Shown here: piece after piece, positions 34,073-35,792 of the stretch
How the letters are laid out: every line of letters starts with the position of its first letter
How positions within the stretch are numbered: the stretch's first letter is position 1
Program-made: the position numbers and the translations under genes
Assembly (NCBI GenBank): GCA_029062005.1
Contig: JAIDQZ010000113.1
Span: 1 to 35,792 of the forward strand
Length of the DNA: 35,792 bases
Direction: 5' to 3'
DNA from: Muribaculaceae bacterium
GTDB lineage: Bacteria; Bacteroidota; Bacteroidia; Bacteroidales; Muribaculaceae
Notes under the pieces: model-generated
The model's input: only the letters and a program-made list of their open reading frames with translations
Told to the model about the DNA's origin: nothing
The model's database searches: none

Positions 34073-34591
34073 TTATTTGCCGTTAAACACTTTTTCTACA
34101 GACACACCACGGTTCTGAGCCACCTGCGCCGGGCTGCGGAGCTCTGCGAGTGCAGCAATAGTTGCCTTTACAAGGTTGTGCGGATTGGACGATCCCTTTG
34201 ACTTTGCAAGCACATCGGTAATGCCTACACTCTCAAGCACGGCACGCATAGCGCCACCTGCCTTAACACCGGTACCTTCGGATGCCGGACGGAGATAAAT
34301 GCTTGATCCACCGAACTTGGCAGCCTGCTCGTGAGGGATAGTGCCTTTGTGCACCGGCACGCGTATAAGATTCTTCTTAGCTGCCTCAACACCCTTGGCG
34401 ATAGCAGCCTGAACTTCGTTTGCCTTGCCGAGACCCCAGCCGATCACACCGTTTTCATTACCTACAACGACGATAGCGGCGAAGCTGAAAGCACGACCAC
34501 CCTTTGTGACCTTGGTGACGCGGTTGATTGCAACCAGGCGGTCTTTAAGGTCGAGATCATTGGTAGATTTAACTCTATTATTCTTTGCCAT
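34073..34591 (-). CDS. rpsE: 30S ribosomal protein S5
   Basis: S5 takes part in mRNA unwinding and decoding accuracy. The 172-residue protein has the double-stranded RNA-binding-like N-terminal domain ([32 protein letters not shown]) and the C-terminal domain ([36 protein letters not shown]). Complete and of normal length. It lies 9 nt after rplR and 8 nt before rpmD in the spc operon. Confidence 0.98.
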   Translation of the reverse strand: MAKNNRVKSTNDLDLKDRLVAINRVTKVTKGGRAFSFAAIVVVGNENGVIGWGLGKANEVQAAIAKGVEAAKKNLIRVPVHKGTIPHEQAAKFGGSSIYLRPASEGTGVKAGGAMRAVLESVGITDVLAKSKGSSNPHNLVKATIAALAELRSPAQVAQNRGVSVEKVFNGK

Positions 34592-34600
34592 GACTTACGA

Positions 34601-34942
34601 TTAAAATTTAAGACCGGCCTCGCGCGCAGCATCGGCCAAAGATTTAACACGACCGTGGAAGAGGTAGCCGTTACGGTCGAAAACTACTTCTGTAATACCC
34701 TTTTCCTGAGCTTTAGCAGCTATATCTTTGCCTACTTTTGCAGCGATCTCTGATTTTGTACCTTCAGTGATGCCTTTAGAAGAAGCGGCAACAAGAGTAT
34801 TGCCGGCGAGGTCGTCGATTACCTGGACGTAGATCGCCTTATTTGAGCGGAACACACTCATACGTGGACGCTGAGCGGTGCCGGAGATTTTACCGCGGAT
34901 GCGGGTTTTGATTTTATTTCTTCTATCTTTCTTAGTTACCAT
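34601..34942 (-). CDS. rplR: 50S ribosomal protein L18
   Basis: Binds 5S rRNA. The 113-residue product begins [20 protein letters not shown] and contains [27 protein letters not shown] and [20 protein letters not shown]. Complete. It lies 13 nt after rplF and 9 nt before rpsE. Confidence 0.98.
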   Translation of the reverse strand: MVTKKDRRNKIKTRIRGKISGTAQRPRMSVFRSNKAIYVQVIDDLAGNTLVAASSKGITEGTKSEIAAKVGKDIAAKAQEKGITEVVFDRNGYLFHGRVKSLADAAREAGLKF

Positions 34943-34955
34943 AACTTCCTAAGGA

Positions 34956-35510
34956 TTATTTAGCGTTGGCTGACTTGCCGGACTTGCGGCGGATGATTTC
35001 ACCTACGAACTTAATACCCTTGCCCTTATAAGGTTCAGGCTTGCGGAGCGAACGGATCTTGGCGCACACCTGGCCGAGAAGCTGCTTGTCGCTTGATTCA
35101 AGGATGATAAGGGGGTTCTTGTTACGCTCTGACTTAGCCTCAACCTTTACCTCCTGGGGAAGCTTGATGTAGATAGCGTGTGAATAACCGAGGGAAAGTT
35201 CGAGAACCTGACCGGTTGCGGATGCACGATAGCCCACGCCGACGAGTTCCATCTCTTTCTTATAGCCTTCCGATACTCCTACCACCATGTTATGGATGAG
35301 GGCGCGATAAAGACCGTGCATTGCGCGGTGTTCGCGTTCGTCATCAGGACGTGTCACATGGACATGACCGTCAGCAACTTCTACCTTAATATCGGGATTG
35401 ATTTCCTGAGAAAGTGTACCCTTGGGACCTTTCACTGTCACTACGTTGTCTTTTACAGACACCTCCACCTTTGCGGGAAGTTCAATGGGAGCTTTACCAA
35501 TTCTTGACAT
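34956..35510 (-). CDS. rplF: 50S ribosomal protein L6
   Basis: L6 lies near the factor-binding region of the 50S subunit. The 184-residue protein begins MSRIGKAPIELPAKVEVSVK and shows the two related L6 domains: VTVKGPKGTLSQEINPDIKV in the first, and MELVGVGYRASATGQVLELS, LGYSHAI and the end KPEPYKGKGIKFVGEIIRRK in the second. Complete. It lies 18 nt after rpsH. Confidence 0.98.
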   Translation of the reverse strand: MSRIGKAPIELPAKVEVSVKDNVVTVKGPKGTLSQEINPDIKVEVADGHVHVTRPDDEREHRAMHGLYRALIHNMVVGVSEGYKKEMELVGVGYRASATGQVLELSLGYSHAIYIKLPQEVKVEAKSERNKNPLIILESSDKQLLGQVCAKIRSLRKPEPYKGKGIKFVGEIIRRKSGKSANAK

Positions 35511-35528
35511 AATTAAATCCTCCAGACA

Positions 35529-35792
35529 TTAATAAACGTAGCATAAAACTTCACCGCCGACCTTAAGACCGGCAGCCTCCTTGTTTGTCATCACACCCTT
35601 AGAGGTGGAGATGATTGCGATACCGAGACCGTTAAGTACGCGCGGCATATCCTTGTAGCCTGTGTACTGACGGAGACCGGGACGGGACACACGCTTCAGA
35701 GCCTTGATTGCGTTTACCTTGTCGACCGGATCATACTTGAGGGCGATCTTGATAGTGCCCGAAGGAGTAGGACCTTCCACGAACTTGTAGTT
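35529..35792 (-). CDS. rpsH: 30S ribosomal protein S8, N-terminus cut by window edge
   Basis: The C-terminal 87 residues of S8 are present. The reading frame stays open to the window edge, adding NYKF before VEGPTPSG. Family features are [47 protein letters not shown] and the end GGEVLCYVY. The first 40-45 residues should lie just beyond position 35792. It is the first gene visible in this segment of the spc operon. Confidence 0.96.
   Translation of the reverse strand, partial: NYKFVEGPTPSGTIKIALKYDPVDKVNAIKALKRVSRPGLRQYTGYKDMPRVLNGLGIAIISTSKGVMTNKEAAGLKVGGEVLCYVY

Noticed and set aside
1-35792. CRISPR arrays, insertion sequences, phage genes or integration sites
   Set aside because: None seen on either strand; the partial tRNA at the left edge is not followed by an integrase or a repeated tRNA end.

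Overview
The window looks like the chromosome of a gut-type Bacteroidales bacterium, most likely a Muribaculaceae or close relative (inference). The grounds are: promoters of the Bacteroidetes type (TTTG, about 20 nt, TAnnTTTG), no purine-rich Shine-Dalgarno sites before most starts, a type IX secretion (T9SS) Plug protein, a C-terminal T9SS-like sorting tail on a large carbohydrate esterase, and the ribosomal order rpsH-rplF-rplR-rpsE-rpmD-rplO-secY-map-infA-rpmJ-rpsM-rpsK-rpsD-rpoA-rplQ. I saw no insertion sequence, phage gene or CRISPR array.

Left part (1-10.1 kb): the 3' part of a tRNA-Arg(CCG) and its terminator, then a secreted GH3 glycosidase with a PA14 insert, the T9SS Plug protein and a cysteine-rich DUF3109 protein on the + strand. 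Convergent to these is folP-cdaA (dihydropteroate synthase and the c-di-AMP synthase). The divergent folP/rplS promoter region has an apparently leaderless folP start and a structured rplS leader. Then come rplS, a strong terminator, rsgA and a secreted type I pullulanase.

Centre (10.1-18.5 kb): the most interesting part. Five + strand genes, all encoding exported proteins, run from one good promoter to one good terminator: (1) a WD40-like propeller protein with an OmpA-like C-terminus, (2) a TPR protein ending in a caspase (C14) domain with intact His709/Cys759, (3) a DUF4384-type protein overlapping it by 28 nt, (4) a small unknown protein, and (5) a protein ending in a transglutaminase-like domain with an apparent Cys515-His542-Asp569 triad. 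Proteins 1 and 2 share a homologous module of about 125 residues, which ties them to one function. The set looks like a cell-envelope cysteine-protease system. Its role is unknown to me.

Right of it on the - strand are typA with a small overlapping membrane protein gene and an IGHMBP2/UPF1-like helicase. A 1117-residue secreted pectin methylesterase reads to the right and meets a cardiolipin synthase gene at a shared bidirectional hairpin. From 27.7 kb to the right edge the - strand holds the end of the spc and alpha ribosomal protein operons, including rpmJ and rpmD, which were read directly from the sequence. It ends in a partial rpsH at the window edge.

The CAZymes (GH3, GH13 pullulanase, CE8) stand alone without SusC/SusD partners. 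The largest gene-free stretch is about 270 nt (22532-22803), which holds two divergent promoters and a direct repeat.
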